From the NCBI RefSeq assembly GCF_003003795.1, contig NZ_PVWK01000017.1, positions 62,001 through 126,000 on the forward strand: 64,000 nucleotides of DNA, read 5' to 3'. Positions 35,863 through 45,338 of this stretch are shown here, piece after piece. How positions within the stretch are numbered: position 1 is the first letter of the stretch; every line of letters begins with the position of its first letter. The notes under the pieces are model-generated. The model was not told the origin of the DNA and did no database searches. It saw only the letters and a program-made list of their open reading frames with translations. Source of the stretch: Stenomitos frigidus ULC18. GTDB lineage: Bacteria; Cyanobacteriota; Cyanobacteriia; Leptolyngbyales; Leptolyngbyaceae. A program made the position numbers and the translations under genes.

Positions 35863-36243
35863 TCAACTTGCGATGCCTCTAGGGACGCCTTCAAGGGCTT
35901 CTTGCTCAGTTTCAAAAATCTCAAAGACCGAATCCATCATGGTCACTTCAAACACTAGCTTGGCTTCAGGATGAACATTGCAAATACGGAAGCTACCGCG
36001 CACCTTGTCAGCATCACGCATGCCAGCAACCAGGGAGGTTAACCCAGAACTATCAATGAAGTTAACCTGACCCAGGTTGACCACTACATGGTGGCTCAAT
36101 TTAGAAATACACTCCTGAAGCTTGAGCCGAAACTGCCACGCCGTCGTAATGTCAAGCCGTCCCGTCGGCGTCAAGACAATAACGGTGGTGCCGTCCTGGG
36201 TTGTATGGGTCTTCTGCTCCATGTGAATTGACTTTTGCTCCAT
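35863..36243 (-). CDS. STAS-domain protein (anti-sigma factor antagonist type)
   Basis: Single STAS domain, about 126 residues from ATG 36243 (alternatives: GTG 36252 and ATG 36222). Features: VIVLTPTGRLDITTAWQF, then NLGQVNFIDSSGLTSLVAGM, where the Ser of DSSG is the usual phospho-acceptor of SpoIIAA-like proteins, and SFRICNVHPEAKLVFEVTMMDSVFEIF. Such proteins bind anti-sigma/serine-kinase partners; no such partner gene is adjacent. A distant inverted repeat (36276-36285 with 36344-36353) lies in its upstream region. Confidence 0.88.
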   Translation of the reverse strand: MEQKSIHMEQKTHTTQDGTTVIVLTPTGRLDITTAWQFRLKLQECISKLSHHVVVNLGQVNFIDSSGLTSLVAGMRDADKVRGSFRICNVHPEAKLVFEVTMMDSVFEIFETEQEALEGVPRGIAS

Positions 36244-36504
36244 AAGAACCACTTACCCTCTCCTAAGAACGGTGATGCTTGGGCTGATTCTAACTGAAGA
36301 TTCGCAATCCGTCTCAAGCTTCCAAACTGGTAAGTTCAACGGTAGCCCAAGCATAGGACGATTCATCATAATCGCCTCAAAGCGTCAATTTGCTTCGCAG
36401 CCGAAGCGCTAACTAGATTCTAATACCACCCTTAATCTAACGATTACAGCACCCAATGCAGCCGTGACGTTTTGCTAGTAAATTCACCTTATAAGCAGTC
36501 TACT

Positions 36505-37560
36505 CTAGACTTTTTGGCTTGGTAGCGGCCAATTGATCCAATCTTGAGGTTTCAAAAACGTTTCGTAGAGCGCTGCTTCTGGTGTGTTTGGCTCAGGGGT
36601 ATAGCCATATTCCCAACGTACTAGAGGGGGCAGAGACATAAGAATGGATTCGGTGCGTCCATTAGTCTGCAAACCAAAAATGGTGCCCCGATCGTAGACC
36701 AAATTAAATTCGACATAGCGACCGCGACGATAGAGCTGGAAGTTACGTTCGCGTTCGCCATACTCATGGGATCGACGCTTTTCGACGATCGGTAAGTAAG
36801 CGGGCAGAAAGGCGGTGCCACAGCTTTGGATAAAGCTGAAGAGGTCTTCCCACGTACGTCCTTTCACTGGGCCAACCGTCTGACTATGTTGAGCGGCGGT
36901 TGTATCGCCTTGTGAGCCAGGGTACGCCACTGGGTAAAGAATGCCTTGCGGATCTTGATAGTCAAAAAAGATGCCACCAACGCCGCGTGTTTCCTGGCGA
37001 TGCTTGAGATAAAAGTATTCGTCACACCAAGCTTTGAAGGTGGGGTAATACTCGGAATGATGGCGATCGCACGCTTGCTTTAGCGTTTGATGGAAATGCA
37101 CAACGTCTTCGGCAAAGGGGTAGTAAGGCGTGAGGTCAATGCCACCGCCAAACCACCAAACGGGACCGGCTTCAAAGTAGCGGTAGTTGAGGTGCACGGT
37201 GGGAATGTAAGGATTGCGGGGATGCAAAACCATCGACGTGCCGGTGGCATAAAACTCATAGCCCCTGGCTTCGGGACGCTGCATCACGATCGAGGGTGGT
37301 AGGTCTTTTCCCCACACTTCAGAGAAGTTAACGCCACCCTGCTCAAACACATTGCCTTCTCGCAAGACGCGCGATCGACCGCCGCCGCCCTCCTCTCGCA
37401 CCCAGCTATCTTCCTGAAAAGTCTTACCGCCATCGCTTTCCTCAAGTCCCTGGCAAATCTGATCTTGCAGGTTTCGCAAAAACTGGCTTACGCGTTGCCG
37501 TGAATCGCTTGGAGGTAGAGGTGAGGATACAGCCGTTTCAGAGGTGGAAAACGCAGTCAT
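36505..37560 (-). CDS. hemF: Oxygen-dependent coproporphyrinogen III oxidase
   Basis: About 351 residues from ATG 37560 ([11 protein letters not shown]); the frame extends 20 residues further upstream without family support. Converts coproporphyrinogen III to protoporphyrinogen IX in heme and chlorophyll synthesis. Signatures: [58 protein letters not shown] and the C-terminal [16 protein letters not shown] single-gene unit with the usual length. Confidence 0.96.
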   Translation of the reverse strand: MTAFSTSETAVSSPLPPSDSRQRVSQFLRNLQDQICQGLEESDGGKTFQEDSWVREEGGGGRSRVLREGNVFEQGGVNFSEVWGKDLPPSIVMQRPEARGYEFYATGTSMVLHPRNPYIPTVHLNYRYFEAGPVWWFGGGIDLTPYYPFAEDVVHFHQTLKQACDRHHSEYYPTFKAWCDEYFYLKHRQETRGVGGIFFDYQDPQGILYPVAYPGSQGDTTAAQHSQTVGPVKGRTWEDLFSFIQSCGTAFLPAYLPIVEKRRSHEYGERERNFQLYRRGRYVEFNLVYDRGTIFGLQTNGRTESILMSLPPLVRWEYGYTPEPNTPEAALYETFLKPQDWINWPLPSQKV

Positions 37561-37669
37561 AGTCAATCTCGATCGCTCTAAATGCTTTTTCAGACTACCG
37601 CGAATTGTACCGCTAACCAAGTTAGTTGGAGATCTATGAACAAGTGTAAAGAACGCGCGAAGAAAGACG

Positions 37670-37790
37670 TTAAGGATCGTGGATTAAATAAAATCGACAA
37701 ATTGTTTGCAGGTAGGGGCGCACGGCCGTGCGCCCCTACGGAAAATGCCGGAGTGATTAAATTCGTGTTCCTAAGTTTTGAGTTGAAAGC
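37670..37790. repeat. Dispersed palindromic element, copy 2 (inverted relative to copy 1)
   Basis: Core GTAGGGGCGCACGG at about 37712 with complement CCGTGCGCCCCTAC immediately after, a near-perfect palindrome. Flanks AATAAAATCGACAAATTGTT and GGAAAATGCCGGAGTGATTA match the reverse complement of copy 1 at 32322-32412 closely. It occupies the gap upstream of hemF. Confidence 0.88.
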
Positions 37791-37805
37791 GTTACTGAAT
37801 GGATG

Positions 37806-37840
37806 AACAGCTGCTGACTGCTGACTGCTGACTGCTGACT
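37806..37840. repeat. Heptamer array (TGACTGC type)
   Basis: About four TGACTGC units in tandem, reaching the stop codon of the YqgF-like gene at 37839. Confidence 0.85.
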
Positions 37841-38306
37841 AATTCACTAACCGTTCCAAATACCGTTCGATCAACAGGATCGCCACAATGTCATCGATCG
37901 GGCGAGAAATCGTGCGAAATGATTGGGGGATCAATCTCACCAGTCCTTGCGCTGGGTACATTTGCCAGTAGCGATCGCGCGCTGCCAGGCTGCTGTGTCG
38001 CTCATCGACCATGATGATGCGGAGTGGGTCGGCCAAGGCATGGTTGAGCTTTTGCTTCCAATCTTTCGCGGTGGTCTGGTCACCCATCACTAGCAAGGAA
38101 ATCGGAAATTGCTGACGGAGGTTTTGAATCGTGTCGATCGCAGACTCTGCTTCAACAACCTGATGGTAACGCACCATGCGATCGACCCCAATGACTGCCA
38201 GCCCACATTTGCGCCGACCAGGATCAAAGCCTAAAATTACTGGTTGATCAGAAACGGATGGCTCGGGTTGCGAAGAAGGGCTAAAGTGCATGGCAACGCA
38301 TGACAA
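37839..38306 (-). CDS. YqgF/RuvX-like RNase H-fold protein
   Basis: 155 residues. N-terminal VILGFDPGRRKCGLAVIG carries the catalytic Asp of the RNase H/YqgF fold, a second acidic position is in VVEAESAID, and ISRPIDDIVAILLIERYLE near the end supplies the last Asp. Cyanobacterial members are annotated as pre-16S rRNA-processing nuclease YqgF family, but this branch is distinct from the canonical RuvX. An inner ATG at 38291 is an alternative start. It sits downstream of DUF3084 on the same strand, 41 bp away, so they may be co-transcribed. Confidence 0.8.
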   Translation of the reverse strand: MSCVAMHFSPSSQPEPSVSDQPVILGFDPGRRKCGLAVIGVDRMVRYHQVVEAESAIDTIQNLRQQFPISLLVMGDQTTAKDWKQKLNHALADPLRIIMVDERHSSLAARDRYWQMYPAQGLVRLIPQSFRTISRPIDDIVAILLIERYLERLVN

Positions 38307-38347
38307 AAGTGAATCGATCAGCAGAGAAAAGTTGGAGATCAGAAAAG

Positions 38348-39670
38348 CTAGGGGGTTTGCCCGCCTGTAGGGGCGAGGTTTTTTGTACGGAGAAGCACTT
38401 GTCCATTCTGGCTAGCAATCAAATCAATGTTGAGTGGTCCAGCCGTATAGGTGACATCAGCAGCAACGGCCTTAAGCTCGACCGTCTGCTTATACTGTTT
38501 TAACTGTTCGATAAAAGTAATGACATCCTGAATGCGACCAATCTGAACAGAGTCAGTCAAAACACCAAGATTACGGGCTCGAAAATTAGCGGCAGCCAGC
38601 AACAGGTTGATGCGCTGCTGAATTTGATCGTCCGACATGGTCGAAGGGTTAAGCGAGGTGCCTGCGACAACATCGCCAGCTAGAAAGATTACCCGATTCT
38701 TGACGGCATCAGCAAAGACCTGGATAAACTTCTCACCAACGAGGTAGTTCGCACCGGAGTAAATGCGAACGATATAATCCTGCCCATCATCAATCTGCTC
38801 AATCAGTTGCTTAACATCGGCATTCGTAATTTGCACAATTTGTTCTGATGCACCCGGCCTCACCAACCGAAGCGCAGACTGATTGGCCTCTCGCAACAGT
38901 TGATCGATCGCTTGTTTCGCAGTTGCCGTGTTGGTTGTACGAAGCGGCAGAGAGGCAAGCACTTGCCCCCGCTGAATGACGACATTGCCTGTACGCAGGC
39001 CTTGAGCCGTTAGTTGCAGGGCTTGCACATCTCTCGCCAGTGCTTCCTGTTGTTTTTCCAAGTCTTTAAGACGGGCTTCGCGCTGCTGAATAATCTGGTC
39101 TCTCGCTCGAATTTCCTGTTCTCGTTGAGCGATCACACGATCGCGTGCTACCTGCAGTTGCCCAATTTCTGACCGCAATCGCAGCGCCTGTTGAGAGACC
39201 TTTGCCAGCCGTCCCTGCGTCAGATTGAGCGCTGTTTGAGTCCGTGCTGTTTCGGCTTGAGCCCGCGATCGCTCAGCAATGGCTCCCCGTAACGATTGAT
39301 TCGTCTCCGTTAGTTGTTTCTTCGCTGACGCTCGATCAGCGCGCGCTTTGGTAAGTTCACTCTCAACCTGTCCTTTCTGGTTTCTGGCTGCTTCCAGCTC
39401 CGTGCGAGTATTGCGCAGTCGGCGCTGAATGGTGCCCAACTCAAAGACCCCTGTTCGCAGTTGATTACTAGCAGCGAACAAAATTCCTAGGGTGGAGGCA
39501 GAAATGAGAATACCCGTAAAAATAGTCACCAGGGTGGCAGTCTTACGGGGACGTAAATTGAACAAGCTCAAACGAGCTTTACCAACGCGAGTGCCAATGC
39601 GATCGCCTAATGTGGCAATGACCGCACCAAGTATCAGCACTGCCAAAATCAGGATTTCCCCGCCGGACAC
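38348..39670 (-). CDS. DUF3084 protein: membrane-anchored coiled coil
   Basis: 440 residues. Two N-terminal transmembrane helices (about 5-22 and 45-68, TLVTIFTGILISASTLGILFA) separated by a basic loop. A long coiled coil follows (about 80-215, rich in Glu/Arg/Gln heptads). A C-terminal DUF3084 globular domain (about 220-430) ends in KNLAPTGGQTP. Typical for cyanobacteria; function unknown, possibly envelope or septum organisation. The last codons lie in a GTAGGGGCGAGGTTTT sequence that resembles an arm of the dispersed palindromes. Confidence 0.85.
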   Translation of the reverse strand: MSGGEILILAVLILGAVIATLGDRIGTRVGKARLSLFNLRPRKTATLVTIFTGILISASTLGILFAASNQLRTGVFELGTIQRRLRNTRTELEAARNQKGQVESELTKARADRASAKKQLTETNQSLRGAIAERSRAQAETARTQTALNLTQGRLAKVSQQALRLRSEIGQLQVARDRVIAQREQEIRARDQIIQQREARLKDLEKQQEALARDVQALQLTAQGLRTGNVVIQRGQVLASLPLRTTNTATAKQAIDQLLREANQSALRLVRPGASEQIVQITNADVKQLIEQIDDGQDYIVRIYSGANYLVGEKFIQVFADAVKNRVIFLAGDVVAGTSLNPSTMSDDQIQQRINLLLAAANFRARNLGVLTDSVQIGRIQDVITFIEQLKQYKQTVELKAVAADVTYTAGPLNIDLIASQNGQVLLRTKNLAPTGGQTP

Positions 39671-39805
39671 ACTTACACTCCCAAAAGGCCCTGTGCTAAA
39701 ACTCTACGAAGCTGCTGGGGCGAATTCACATACAGCCTACCTCAAGTCGTTAAACTTTGTAGTCCGTTGCTAAATTTGCAACCTGTGGAGAGGTGAGGGG
39801 AGAGA

Positions 39806-39850
39806 AAGTTTTGAGTTTTGAGTTCAGCCTTTAGCCTTTAGCCTTTCTCC
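39806..39850. repeat. Heptamer array downstream of ntcA
   Basis: GTTTTGA-type units followed by TTTAGCC twice, in the gap between DUF3084 and ntcA. Confidence 0.75.
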
Positions 39851-39874
39851 TCCCGACTCTCTGTTCCCCGATGC

Positions 39875-40546
39875 CTACGTAAACTGCTTACTCAGCGTTA
39901 CTGGATTGTGTACTGTGATTTTTTTCTTGTGAATAGAAATCATCTCATCTTGCCGTAAGTCACCTAAGAGACGAGTGACGGTCACACGGGTAGAGCCGAT
40001 CGCCTCCGCGATCGCCTGGTGGGAGAGCTTAAGGTCGATCGTGATGCCATCGTTTGTCGGCACCCCAAAATCGCGGCACAAAATCAGTAGAAAGCTAACT
40101 AAGCGTGAGCCCATATCCCGGTGTGCCAGCGTTTCAATCATCATCTCAGTTTGCAAAATCCGCGACGACAAGCCACGCAGCAAAATCATCGATAGCTCAG
40201 GATTGTCCTTCAGCGCCTTTTCGACTTGTTCAATGGGTACGGCAAGTAGCTCGACAGATGTAAATGCAACGGCATGATAGAAGCGATCGGATCTATGCCC
40301 TGTGATGAGAGACAACACTCCAAAAACGCTGTTCTCCCGCAGCAGGGCGACTGTAATTTCCTCACCTGCTTCGTAAACCCTGGACAGTTTAACGGCGCCG
40401 CGCACTAAAAAATACACACGTTCTGCCGGGTCGCCTGGGAAGAAAATGGTCTTGCCCCGTTCAAACGTTTCAACAACAGGTGGAAATGCTCCACCTCCCA
40501 TCTGACGGAATACAGATGCCAGCGGTCTATCTTGCGTCACTACCAT
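39875..40546 (-). CDS. ntcA: Global nitrogen regulator NtcA
   Basis: 223-residue CRP/FNR-family transcription factor. The N-terminal cyclic-nucleotide-binding-like domain (about 20-120) binds 2-oxoglutarate rather than cAMP. A long dimerisation helix follows, then the [30 protein letters not shown] (about 172-198), almost identical to known NtcA recognition helices. It activates nitrogen-assimilation genes under nitrogen limitation with PipX and binds GTA-N8-TAC sites. No perfect site was found in its own upstream region by eye. ATG start; divergent from fabI. Confidence 0.97.
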   Translation of the reverse strand: MVVTQDRPLASVFRQMGGGAFPPVVETFERGKTIFFPGDPAERVYFLVRGAVKLSRVYEAGEEITVALLRENSVFGVLSLITGHRSDRFYHAVAFTSVELLAVPIEQVEKALKDNPELSMILLRGLSSRILQTEMMIETLAHRDMGSRLVSFLLILCRDFGVPTNDGITIDLKLSHQAIAEAIGSTRVTVTRLLGDLRQDEMISIHKKKITVHNPVTLSKQFT

Positions 40547-41035
40547 ATCCCCTTACCTGGTGCCCAAGAAATTGCCCAGACTGCCACAAACCAGCAGTCA
40601 AGGGTTTGTAGCTTAGAACACTTAAACTCACTCTGAGCTGCTTTTTTGTGCCTGATGTTACACATTCCCTTGCGTGGCTCATATTGAACGTTTGACATAA
40701 CATCATCTTTACCTGAGCGCTGCTACAAACCTGAGCGTTGCTACAAGTGTGAACGCAAAAGACACGTGTGAACACAAAAGTCGTAACAGCTTAAAATTAT
40801 CCCAACTAAAACAAATTGGCTCAACAATTTACGCCGCTCGGTTTAAACGCTTCAACGCAGGGCTCCAAACACTAGACGTTGAGCTTTAAAGCACAACTCA
40901 AACGTCAGAGATAACGGCTTCTCCAGTTGATGCCTGGCAAAGCAGGTGCAGACTGCGACTCTACGCGCTACCCGTTGTGCGCCATCTTTGAGTATTCTTG
41001 AAGCACTCTAACGTTGCTGTTGAAGATAGATCGTT
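40547..41035. other. Divergent ntcA-fabI control region with two tandem duplications
   Basis: About 490 bp. Contains tandem 18-bp and 19-bp repeats at 40712-40784. It must hold the promoters of ntcA (minus) and fabI (plus). No ORF. Confidence 0.6.
40712..40784. repeat. Two adjacent tandem duplications upstream of ntcA
   Basis: CCTGAGCG(C/T)TGCTACAA-type 18-bp unit twice (40712-40729, 40730-40747), then TGTGAAC(G/A)CAAAAG-type 19-bp unit twice (40748 and 40767). Confidence 0.85.
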
Positions 41036-41827
41036 ATGCTAGACCTGACCGGAAAAAATGCCCTTGTGACTGGCATTGCTAATAATCGCTCGATCGCCTG
41101 GGGCATTGCTCAACAGCTTCATAAAGCCGGAGCAAACATTGGCGTCACCTACCTGCCAGACGATAAAGGGCGCTTTGAAAAAAAGGTTGCCGAACTGGTA
41201 GAGCCCTTACAGCCCAGTCTCTTCGTGCCCTGTAACGTCCAGGATGATGCTCAAGTAGACGAGACCTTTGCAGCCGTGAAAGAAAAGTGGGGTACGTTAG
41301 ATATTCTCATTCACTGCCTCGCGTTTGCGAATAAAGAAGATTTAACCGGGCATTTTGTCGATACCTCACGCGAGGGCTTCACCACAGCTCTGGGTATCAG
41401 CGCCTACTCTCTCGTCAGACTATGTGCCGCAGCCAAACCGCTTATGACCGCAGGCGGCAGTATTGTAACCCTGACTTACATCGGTGGCGTGCGAGTGATT
41501 CCTAACTACAACGTCATGGGCATTGCGAAAGCGGCGCTTGAAATGAACGTGCGCTATCTAGCAGCCGATTTGGGACCACACAACATTCGGGTCAATGCTA
41601 TTTCAGCGGGCCCTATCCGCACACTTGCCTCTTCGGCGGTTGGTGGCATTCTAGACATGATTCATCATGTAGAAGAAGTAGCACCCTTACGCCGCACGGT
41701 GACGCAAACCGAAGTTGGTAACGCTGCCACATTCCTTTGCAGCGATTTGGCAAGCGGCATTACCGGGCAAATTCTCTACGTAGACGCGGGCTATGAAGTG
41801 ATGGGGATGTCAGAGGCTAAAGGCTAG
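41036..41827 (+). CDS. fabI: Enoyl-[acyl-carrier-protein] reductase (NADH)
   Basis: 263-residue short-chain dehydrogenase that performs the last reduction of fatty-acid elongation. N-terminal GKNALVTGIANNRSIAWGIA is the FabI NADH-binding form. The catalytic Tyr and Lys lie in PNYNVMGIAKAALE, followed by LAADLGPHNIRVNAISAGPI. The C-terminal residues SEAKG after GYEVMGM are encoded by AAGGCTA heptamers, an extension of the usual end. Convergent with thrC; a shared hairpin lies between them. Confidence 0.96.
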   Translation: MLDLTGKNALVTGIANNRSIAWGIAQQLHKAGANIGVTYLPDDKGRFEKKVAELVEPLQPSLFVPCNVQDDAQVDETFAAVKEKWGTLDILIHCLAFANKEDLTGHFVDTSREGFTTALGISAYSLVRLCAAAKPLMTAGGSIVTLTYIGGVRVIPNYNVMGIAKAALEMNVRYLAADLGPHNIRVNAISAGPIRTLASSAVGGILDMIHHVEEVAPLRRTVTQTEVGNAATFLCSDLASGITGQILYVDAGYEVMGMSEAKG

Positions 41828-41831
41828 AGAT

Positions 41832-41882
41832 GAAAGGCTAAAGGCTAAAAGCTAAATTTTATCCTTCATCCTTTAGCCTTTC
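41832..41882. terminator. Bidirectional terminator-like hairpin built of heptamers
   Basis: GAAAGGCTAAAGG (41832-41844) is the exact reverse complement of 41870-41882. The arms consist of AAGGCTA-type 7-bp units. An A-rich/T-rich centre and its position between convergent fabI and thrC suggest bidirectional termination. Confidence 0.7.
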
Positions 41883-41884
41883 CC

Positions 41885-43015
41885 CTAAAACCCCATTGCT
41901 TGCGCGACCGCATTCATTTCTGGCGCAATACCCTGGTGGAGCTGGTTGTTGCTGTGCTTAATGGCGGTGTCTGGGTCTTTGAGCCCATTACCAGTCAACA
42001 CACACACCACCGTTGCGCCAGAAGGAATGAACTCCTTCACTTTTAGCAGCCCAGCGACAGACGCAGCGCTAGCAGGCTCACAGAAAATACCTTCCTCAGC
42101 CGCCAAGAGTCGGTAGGCATCGAGTATTTCGGTATCAGTGACGGCGGTGAATTTACCCTGACTAGCGTGCTGTACAGCGATCGCCCGCTCCCAGTTCGCT
42201 GGGTTCCCAATCCGAATCGCGGTTGCGAGGGTTTCTGGATGAGCTACAGGTTGTCCGGTGATAAACGGGGCAGCTCCTGCGGCCTGAAAACCCATCATTT
42301 GAGGCAGTTTCGTGCAGCGTTGCTCCTGATGATACTGGCAAAAGCCCATCCAGTAAGCAGTGATGTTGCCCGCATTCCCCACTGGAATACAGAGCCAATC
42401 AGGTGCATCACCCAGCGCATCAACAATTTCAAACGCAGCGGTTTTTTGACCTTCCAGCCTATAAGGATTCACTGAATTAACCAGAGTCACAGGATAGTGT
42501 TCAGACATCTCCCGCACAATGGTTAACGCCTGGTCAAAGTTCCCTTTAATGGCCATCACTTCCGCACCGTAGAGTAGCGCCTGCGCTAACTTGCCCAGCG
42601 CGACATAACCCTCAGGGATCAGCACAAAGGCTCTCATACCACCACGACGCGCATAGGCCGCCGCCGCCGCCGAAGTATTGCCAGTACTGGCACAAATCAC
42701 TGCTTTTGCACCGGCTTCCTTTGCCTTAGAGATTGCCATCGTCATGCCACGGTCTTTAAAGCTCCCGGTTGGATTGAGACCGTCGTATTTCACCAGAACG
42801 GTTACTTGTCGGCCAATCTGGGCAGCGATCGCAGGCGCAGGAATGAGGGGCGTATTCCCCTCATGTAGCGTGACAACAGGAGTCTGGTCAGTAACGGGCA
42901 GATACGGTCGATAGGTCTCAATGAGCCCACGCCAGCCAGCTTTTGCGGTTAATGCAGCATGGTTAGGAGAGTTTCCAGAGGGACTGTGGGAATCAGCAGA
43001 TAAAGCTATGGTCAC
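41885..43015 (-). CDS. thrC: Threonine synthase
   Basis: 376-residue PLP enzyme converting O-phosphohomoserine to threonine. The Schiff-base Lys is in [11 protein letters not shown]; the PLP phosphate loop is [29 protein letters not shown] and a C-terminal [15 protein letters not shown] are also typical. ATG start. Shorter, class-II-like bacterial form without an N-terminal regulatory domain. It faces fabI. Confidence 0.95.
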   Translation of the reverse strand: MTIALSADSHSPSGNSPNHAALTAKAGWRGLIETYRPYLPVTDQTPVVTLHEGNTPLIPAPAIAAQIGRQVTVLVKYDGLNPTGSFKDRGMTMAISKAKEAGAKAVICASTGNTSAAAAAYARRGGMRAFVLIPEGYVALGKLAQALLYGAEVMAIKGNFDQALTIVREMSEHYPVTLVNSVNPYRLEGQKTAAFEIVDALGDAPDWLCIPVGNAGNITAYWMGFCQYHQEQRCTKLPQMMGFQAAGAAPFITGQPVAHPETLATAIRIGNPANWERAIAVQHASQGKFTAVTDTEILDAYRLLAAEEGIFCEPASAASVAGLLKVKEFIPSGATVVCVLTGNGLKDPDTAIKHSNNQLHQGIAPEMNAVAQAMGF

Positions 43016-43439
43016 AGGAGTTACGCGATCGGGCTGAGCAGGTTTATATAAAGCAGTTTCGCTGACTACTGTCTAGCCACACTGAGCGGACGTTTTGGCA
43101 ATCGAGCAGCGAGCGCTAGTGGAAAGTTGCTTGAGTATTAGTTTACCCTGAACGTTCATTTTACCTCGATCGCTCCCAGCCCCGTAGCACGCTTACTGTC
43201 CGTTTCGAGCAGTCAATGGTCAAGGTTGTGGCTCATGCCCTCAGCGATACTCAATCACTGTTCGAGGGCGCTTGCCCTGGAAAGAGGCGCGATCGACGTA
43301 GTTTACACAAGCTTACAAATTCCGTAATTTTGCCCAGTTAAAGAACTGACTCCTCAACTTACAATCTGCGAATGCAACTAATTACAATTTTCTGTAAAGT
43401 TTGGGTTAAGATATTACCTGCTGGTGTGAGTAAGTACAA
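43016..43439. other. Divergent intergenic region
   Basis: About 425 bp between thrC (minus) and the small coiled-coil gene (plus). It should hold both promoters; a TTAAGATATTA stretch before the small gene is a weak -10 candidate. No ORF or RNA recognised. Confidence 0.4.
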
Positions 43440-43706
43440 ATGACTAGTCAAATCCTAACGGTTGATAGCCCAGTTCACGCGTCCGATGTCCAGCCGCATC
43501 ACGATCAAGCACATCCTCAAAGTGCTGAAGCTGTCGCCGTTGATCGGCAGCGCTCTCGCTTGATCGAAGCCATGAAATCTCAGTATCAACTGGATCAGCA
43601 AGTTAAATTTCTTCATCTTCAAGCAGAAGCAGATTCTCTCTTGCGCCAGTTGCAGTCGCTCAAGCAGCAGCGCCTAGCGTTGGAGACACCCATTTCGTCG
43701 CAGTAA
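43440..43706 (+). CDS. Small cyanobacterial coiled-coil protein
   Basis: 88 residues. The N-terminal 30 are His/Asp-rich and disordered-looking. The rest (IEAMKSQYQLDQQVKFLHLQAEADSLLRQLQSLKQQR) is a strong amphipathic coiled coil. This pattern recurs in cyanobacterial conserved hypothetical proteins; no function is known to me. ATG start, followed by a palindromic terminator at 43732. Confidence 0.7.
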   Translation: MTSQILTVDSPVHASDVQPHHDQAHPQSAEAVAVDRQRSRLIEAMKSQYQLDQQVKFLHLQAEADSLLRQLQSLKQQRLALETPISSQ

Positions 43707-43731
43707 AACCTGCTTGTCGCTTTGTTCATTG

Positions 43732-43762
43732 TCGCTTTTCAAGCGCTTGAAAAGCGATTTCT
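43732..43762 (+). terminator. Perfect 26-bp palindrome, likely terminator
   Basis: TCGCTTTTCAAGC and its complement form a continuous palindrome at 43732-43757, followed by TTTCT. It ends the small coiled-coil gene. Confidence 0.75.
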
Positions 43763-43852
43763 GTTGACCTTTAGCGCATCGCTTTCGCGACTTGGCGTTG
43801 TTGCGCACGTCAAGATCTATACTTGGCATTGTGCTATTGGTTAAGGCTTGCT

Positions 43853-44689
43853 ATGCGCTCTTTCTGGTCTGACCCTTATCTGTGGATTCACCTTGCGGGG
43901 CTGTCGGCGTTTCCTCTCTTTTTAGAGGGATGCTTGATTGGGTTCGCCATGGGCGAGCCATTTTTACCAGTCTGGTTAGAGTTACTGCTAGTTGCGATCG
44001 TGGGGATCACTCCTATTCTGTGGATGCAGTGGCAACGCCCTTTTTATATCTTTAGCATTGTCGCAGTGAGCGTCAAGCCAGAGGCCTTAACAGAAGACCA
44101 ACGGCGCTTTCTAACGTTATTTAAATTGCCTCGTAATCGAGTTTTGGCTGCGTTAGTCCCAGTAGCGCTGGTGGTTGTACTGCGGAAAGCTTACGAAATT
44201 GCGCCGATCGCGTCTGCGTCTGTCTCTTTCTTGCCCGCATGGCATGGGCTAGGGTTGCTGTTAGTGGCAATTGCCTTCCTTGCTTGTAATCTCTTTGTGC
44301 AGGTGCCTGTCAGCGTTGCTAGTGTGATGCTCTCTAGCGAATCAGCCTTCACAGCCACGCGTCCCTATCCACTTGAGCAAGTGCGACGAAGCTTTACGAT
44401 TTTCGGGCTCCAACTCAAGCAAATCTTGCCGCCTGTGCTTCTAGAGACTCAAACAGCGTTGGCTACTGTGCCGCAATCGACGGCTGCTGAAGCGGCTATC
44501 CAGCCTTCCCAAAAAACAGACAGTGCAACTGTCGACGGTGCAAATTCCTTCGATGATGACGTGTGGGCAGAACGCACAGCACCTGCTGACCCTTCAGCCT
44601 TAAATACCCCTGCCGAAACAGATGCTACTGGTGAAGCAGAAGCGCATCGTACTGAATCAGAGGCAAGTAATGAAGCCGATTTGACTTGA
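43853..44689 (+). CDS. Low-complexity-tail membrane protein
   Basis: About 278 residues from ATG 43853 (MRSFWSDPYLWIHLAG); the frame is open upstream to 43823. About five hydrophobic helices fill the first 170 residues (LWIHLAGLSAFPLFLEGC, LLLVAIVGITPILWM, VLAALVPVALVVVL, GLGLLLVAIAFLACNLFV). The last 90 are an acidic Ala/Thr/Glu-rich tail. This matches a family in cyanobacteria annotated by that name. Role unknown. It precedes the RDD gene by 75 bp on the same strand. Confidence 0.82.
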   Translation: MRSFWSDPYLWIHLAGLSAFPLFLEGCLIGFAMGEPFLPVWLELLLVAIVGITPILWMQWQRPFYIFSIVAVSVKPEALTEDQRRFLTLFKLPRNRVLAALVPVALVVVLRKAYEIAPIASASVSFLPAWHGLGLLLVAIAFLACNLFVQVPVSVASVMLSSESAFTATRPYPLEQVRRSFTIFGLQLKQILPPVLLETQTALATVPQSTAAEAAIQPSQKTDSATVDGANSFDDDVWAERTAPADPSALNTPAETDATGEAEAHRTESEASNEADLT

Positions 44690-44764
44690 CTCGCTCAAGG
44701 CGCAACCGTGCAACGATTCAATACCTTCACGCCTAGAATGGAATGAGTTCCCTTTGGATTGGTT

Positions 44765-45292
44765 ATGCGTAGTGACTTAGGTTCGTCCCGACGCTTTCCC
44801 AGGGTACCGAACGATCGACGGGTAGCAGCCTTTGCGATCGATTTTGGTGCAGCGTCTCTACTGAGTACTCTAGGTGGAGCCAGTTCGATCATTCCGCTCT
44901 ATATTTTGAGCTGGTACGGGCTACGCGTCATTCTCGTCGTCAAAAACCAGGGTCAGAGCTTAGGACGATGGGCTTTAGACATAAAAGTGCTTGACCCGAA
45001 GTTACGTTCATTGCCAGGACTGTTGGAGTTAACCAAACGCGAAACCCTGACTGGCTTGGGGAGTTTGCTCATTCTGCTCGGCTTAGTGAATCTAAGTCCG
45101 ACGAACGGCTTGATTTTGGTTGCACCCATTCCACTGTTCATCGACTGCGGCTTAGCATTTTTAGATACTGAGTTTCGACAAGCCTGGCACGATCGTCTGG
45201 CTCGCACAGTCGTCGTTCAAACGCGCCGGGGTTACTCGCTCGACATCAAAGTTAAAAAGATCTTTGCACAACTGAGTGATCGTGTGAAATAA
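44765..45292 (+). CDS. RDD family membrane protein
   Basis: About 175 residues from ATG 44765 ([10 protein letters not shown]). The RDD domain is marked by [16 protein letters not shown] (Arg-Asp positions) and later [14 protein letters not shown], with [25 protein letters not shown] near the end. Three hydrophobic segments. Family members may be transporters or membrane chaperones; substrate unknown. Immediately upstream of rpmG. Confidence 0.85.
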   Translation: MRSDLGSSRRFPRVPNDRRVAAFAIDFGAASLLSTLGGASSIIPLYILSWYGLRVILVVKNQGQSLGRWALDIKVLDPKLRSLPGLLELTKRETLTGLGSLLILLGLVNLSPTNGLILVAPIPLFIDCGLAFLDTEFRQAWHDRLARTVVVQTRRGYSLDIKVKKIFAQLSDRVK

Positions 45293-45304
45293 TGGATGTT
45301 TGTG

Positions 45305-45310
45305 TATAAT
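45305..45310 (+). promoter_or_regulatory. Candidate -10 box for rpmG
   Basis: TATAAT at 45305-45310, 29 bp before the rpmG ATG. No good -35 hexamer at the right spacing is visible. Confidence 0.45.
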
Positions 45311-45338
45311 TCGTCCTTCTTCACAGATTTGTAGGATT

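Noticed and set aside
35138-35974. 278-codon plus-strand frame
   Set aside because: It overlaps the methyltransferase and STAS genes in a wrong frame and crosses a repeat array; it is a shadow.
40547-41035. NtcA autoregulation site (GTA-N8-TAC) upstream of ntcA
   Set aside because: No perfect match was found in the divergent region on either strand by eye.
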